From NCBI RefSeq assembly GCF_030547425.1, contig NZ_JAUORH010000027.1, forward strand, positions 1 to 34,090: a DNA stretch of 34,090 bases. The letters are read 5' to 3'. The notes under the pieces were generated by a model, which did not search any database, was not told the origin of the DNA, and was given only the letters and a program-made list of their open reading frames with translations. Source of the stretch: Tenacibaculum sp. 1_MG-2023. GTDB lineage: Bacteria; Bacteroidota; Bacteroidia; Flavobacteriales; Flavobacteriaceae. This document shows positions 31,915-34,090 of this stretch, in pieces; the stretch's first letter is position 1; each line of letters starts with the position of its first letter. The translations under genes and the position numbers were made by a program.

Positions 31915-33183
31915 TTAATCTATTTTATTCTTATGAAACCACTTAAGACTATTTAAAGATAAACTTAACCTTACGTTAAAGTAGTTTTCTTTTATCAAGT
32001 TATTGTTAGTCGTTCCTCTTTGCCCGTACTCAAATCCTACATTTACGTTTGATAATTGTCTCGGTAATGGCAATCCTAATCCAACATTTATGCCAAAGTC
32101 TTTTACAGCTGTAAAATTATTGGTAGTTTTTACTAACAACCCTGTGTCTTCAAAACGCAAACCTGCTCTGTACGTCACTCTATCCCAATAACTTGAAATT
32201 GAATTTAATTTTGGAATATAGTACCCTCCTATTGCAAACTTACTTGAATCATCATACTTATGAGATGATCCATCAGCTATAAAAACACTATTACTTCCTA
32301 AAGCACTTTGAAATTCTTGGTTGATTCCTACGTACCACTTATTTTCTTTTCCTAGACCGAAACCATAAACACTTTTCAAAGGTGCATTTATGTTTCCATT
32401 TAAAGCTCTATTGAATAGTTCATCTCTTGGAACTTCTTCCCCAGACCCACTAAATGATAATGAGTACATTTTCTCCGCCCCTTTTGCAGATAAATCTGTA
32501 GACATTGTAAATGATGCTCCTGTAGATAATTGCAATTTATTTTTTAGTTCTGTTTTGTATTGTAACCCCAGCTTAAACTGTCCGCCTCTAACATTAAAAG
32601 ATTCTTCATGTTTAGTTGCTAATGCGACATCTGCTCTTTGATTTAAAACGCTATTATCTATATTTCCAAAAATAAAACCAGCTTCTGCCCCAATAGACAA
32701 ACCTTTATAGACATACATACCAAAACTAGCGTATATTTTATTCGCCCCTCCTTCTCCTGTAAATAAAGTAACATTATCAGCGTCATTATCATCTAACAAT
32801 GAGTACCCTACAGATGAAAAAGGCTGTAAACCAACAGATAAACCTGCTTTTTTTCCAACTGGAAAACCTAATGAAATATACCTTAAACTTGTTGAGTTTC
32901 CAGTTTGAGAAGCATCTTGTTCTTTAACTGTTAAAAAAGTTAAGCTACCTCCTATAGCATAGGTTGCAGCCCTTAAATCAGCATTCGCCGCTGGGTTTGT
33001 AAAATTTAGGTGATGATAATCTTTCATTGCAACACCAATACCTCCCATAGAAGCTTGTTCTACTGTTACTGCCTCAAAATTTTCACCTATACCAAAATAA
33101 GAATATGGTGAAGCACTATTTCTTTGTGCTAATATTGTTGACGTAGTTAGTACAAAAACTCCTAATATAAATCTCTTAATCAT
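31915..33183 (-). CDS. Putative outer membrane beta-barrel protein
   Basis: A 422-residue exported protein with a signal peptide to about residue 19 (TSTILAQ). The mature start, NSASPYSYFGIGENFE, followed by SMGGIGVAMKDYHHLNFTNPAA, is a pattern found in a large Bacteroidota group related to FadL/PorV-like barrels. The remainder alternates beta strands and Gly/Asn-rich loops. The C-terminal strand, NVRLSLSLNSLKWF, is followed by a short basic tail. The transported or bound ligand is unknown. The gene overlaps the end of coaX by 8 bases and sits 15 bases before the TPR gene, so it is translated within the operon. Confidence 0.82.
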   Translation of the reverse strand: MIKRFILGVFVLTTSTILAQRNSASPYSYFGIGENFEAVTVEQASMGGIGVAMKDYHHLNFTNPAANADLRAATYAIGGSLTFLTVKEQDASQTGNSTSLRYISLGFPVGKKAGLSVGLQPFSSVGYSLLDDNDADNVTLFTGEGGANKIYASFGMYVYKGLSIGAEAGFIFGNIDNSVLNQRADVALATKHEESFNVRGGQFKLGLQYKTELKNKLQLSTGASFTMSTDLSAKGAEKMYSLSFSGSGEEVPRDELFNRALNGNINAPLKSVYGFGLGKENKWYVGINQEFQSALGSNSVFIADGSSHKYDDSSKFAIGGYYIPKLNSISSYWDRVTYRAGLRFEDTGLLVKTTNNFTAVKDFGINVGLGLPLPRQLSNVNVGFEYGQRGTTNNNLIKENYFNVRLSLSLNSLKWFHKNKID

Positions 33184-33907
33184 TCGCTAAATTGTGTATC
33201 AAAATAGTATGTAACCCCTCCAAAACAAAATTTGGATGGGCAAATATGACACTTTTTAATTGTTTTGACAAAAAATATGTATCCCCTCCTGTTAAAACTA
33301 CTGTTAAATCTGGATATTTTTTTTGATATTGTGCTATAATTCCATCTATTTCATTAGAAACCCCATTGATAACTCCTGAATGGATTGAACTTTTTGTATC
33401 AACCCCAATAAAGTTTTCTACTTCCTCCATTTCTAGTAACGGTAATTTGGAGGTAAAAGTGTGTAATGCCTTATACCTCATAGCTACTCCTGGTGAAATT
33501 GCACCTCCTAAGTATTTCCCTTCATTAGTAATAAAATCGTAGGTTATGCATGTACCTGCATCTAACACCAGTACATTTTTATTAGGAAACTTATTTATCG
33601 CTGCTGATGCTAATGCTATTCTATCGACTCCTAATGTTTTTGGGGTTTTGTATAAATTTTTAAACGGAACTTTTGTGTTTGAATCCAAAAAAACTGGATT
33701 TAAGAGTTCTACAATTTTTTGCTTTTCTTTTTCTGTAAAATTAGCAACAGAAGATATAATGCTATTGGAAACTGAAAATCTTGAAGTAATTTTTTTTAGT
33801 TCAGAAATTATTTTTGCTTTCTCAAAAACAAATACTTCCTTAACAGTATCTATTTCAAAAACAGCTACTTTAACTCTTGTATTTCCAACATCAATAATTA
33901 GGCACAT
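33176..33907 (-). CDS. coaX: Type III pantothenate kinase CoaX
   Basis: A 243-residue cytoplasmic enzyme that phosphorylates pantothenate in the first step of CoA synthesis. The ASKHA fold shows the phosphate-binding start IIDVGNTRVK (4-13), TPKTLGVDRIALASAA near 88-103 (pantothenate site), the second phosphate loop VLDAGTCITYDF near 115-126 with the catalytic Asp, GGAISPGVAMR near 134-144, and the VVLTGGDTYFL adenosine motif near 205-215. The length is typical. It is first in the envelope operon, with its 3' end overlapping the outer membrane protein gene by 8 bases. A weak -7-like TAAATTTA lies upstream. Confidence 0.95.
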   Translation of the reverse strand: MCLIIDVGNTRVKVAVFEIDTVKEVFVFEKAKIISELKKITSRFSVSNSIISSVANFTEKEKQKIVELLNPVFLDSNTKVPFKNLYKTPKTLGVDRIALASAAINKFPNKNVLVLDAGTCITYDFITNEGKYLGGAISPGVAMRYKALHTFTSKLPLLEMEEVENFIGVDTKSSIHSGVINGVSNEIDGIIAQYQKKYPDLTVVLTGGDTYFLSKQLKSVIFAHPNFVLEGLHTILIHNLAND

Positions 33908-33960
33908 ATTTCATTTCTTTGAGCTTGTAAATTTACGATACATTTTTTTAAAGTTTTTAC

Positions 33961-33991
33961 TTTGTAAAATTAAAAAACGATTGTATATTTG
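33961..33991 (+). promoter_or_regulatory. tRNA-Phe promoter
   Basis: TTTG at 33961-33964, a 19-base spacer, and TATATTTG at 33984-33991, a textbook Bacteroidota promoter. It lies 25 bases before the mature tRNA end and on the opposite strand from coaX. Confidence 0.8.
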
Positions 33992-34016
33992 CATCCGCTT
34001 AACGAAAGTAGCAACT

Positions 34017-34089
34017 GGTGCCTTAGCTCAGTTGGTAGAGCAAAGGACTGAAAATCCTTGTGTCCCTGGTTCGATTCCTGGAGGCACCA
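34017..34089 (+). tRNA. tRNA-Phe (anticodon GAA)
   Basis: The 73-base gene folds into a full cloverleaf. The acceptor stem is GGTGCCT/AGGCACC (34017-34023 with 34082-34088) with discriminator A at 34089. The D stem is GCTC/GAGC. The anticodon stem AAGGA/TCCTT holds loop CTGAAAA with anticodon GAA at 34050-34052. The T-arm CCTGG-TTCGATT-CCTGG is standard. CCA is not fully visible because the window ends one base later. A strong promoter lies directly upstream. Confidence 0.97.
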
Positions 34090-34090
34090 C

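Overview
The window looks like chromosomal DNA from a marine member of the Flavobacteriaceae (Bacteroidota), broadly Tenacibaculum/Polaribacter-like. The evidence is low GC (roughly one third by eye), Bacteroidota-type promoters (TTTG, 18-21 bp, TAnnTTTG), lipoproteins with acidic residues just after the lipid cysteine, families typical of the phylum (DUF3127, DUF4625, DUF3526), and the order coaX - outer membrane protein - TPR protein - lptC - CNNM protein - ppiD. The genus is not settled. No phage, IS element or CRISPR array was seen, and no gap between genes exceeds 300 bases.

Layout. 1-77: two copies of a GC-rich 41-bp tandem repeat. 85-8534: small housekeeping and membrane units: an AtoE-like fatty-acid transporter; a COG2509 flavoprotein; a VTT-family membrane protein with a one-domain DUF1456 protein; a flavin reductase with an SSB-like DUF3127 protein; an orphan histidine kinase; a HIT protein with a tiny membrane protein; greA; and a lipoprotein resembling Rieske proteins but lacking the histidine ligands. 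8601-12389: purK and purE (AIR carboxylation in purine synthesis), then an M3 oligopeptidase.

12525-20329 is the most interesting part. Seven same-strand genes encode a small His/Cys-rich exported protein, a TonB-dependent receptor, a lipoprotein with two tandem HIHYH-bearing repeats, a second His-rich DUF4625-like lipoprotein, an ABC ATPase and two different DUF3526-type permeases. I read it as an envelope system for a transition metal (zinc or copper most likely): surface capture by lipoproteins, passage through the outer membrane via the receptor, and an ABC-2 (NosFY-like) complex at the inner membrane. The metal and the direction of ABC transport are inference. A 9-bp inverted repeat lies just before the receptor gene, and a strong hairpin separates the two lipoprotein genes.

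20354-26233: a glycosyltransferase with a membrane-anchored c-type haem protein, divergent from dihydrolipoyl dehydrogenase; then an AraC-type regulator and a secreted alpha/beta-hydrolase. 26293-33907 (minus strand): the conserved envelope operon from coaX to ppiD, including lptC of the LPS export machine. 34017-34089: tRNA-Phe(GAA) with a near-ideal promoter. The window begins at a repeat-unit boundary and ends one base after the tRNA, so it may be a complete contig broken at repeats.
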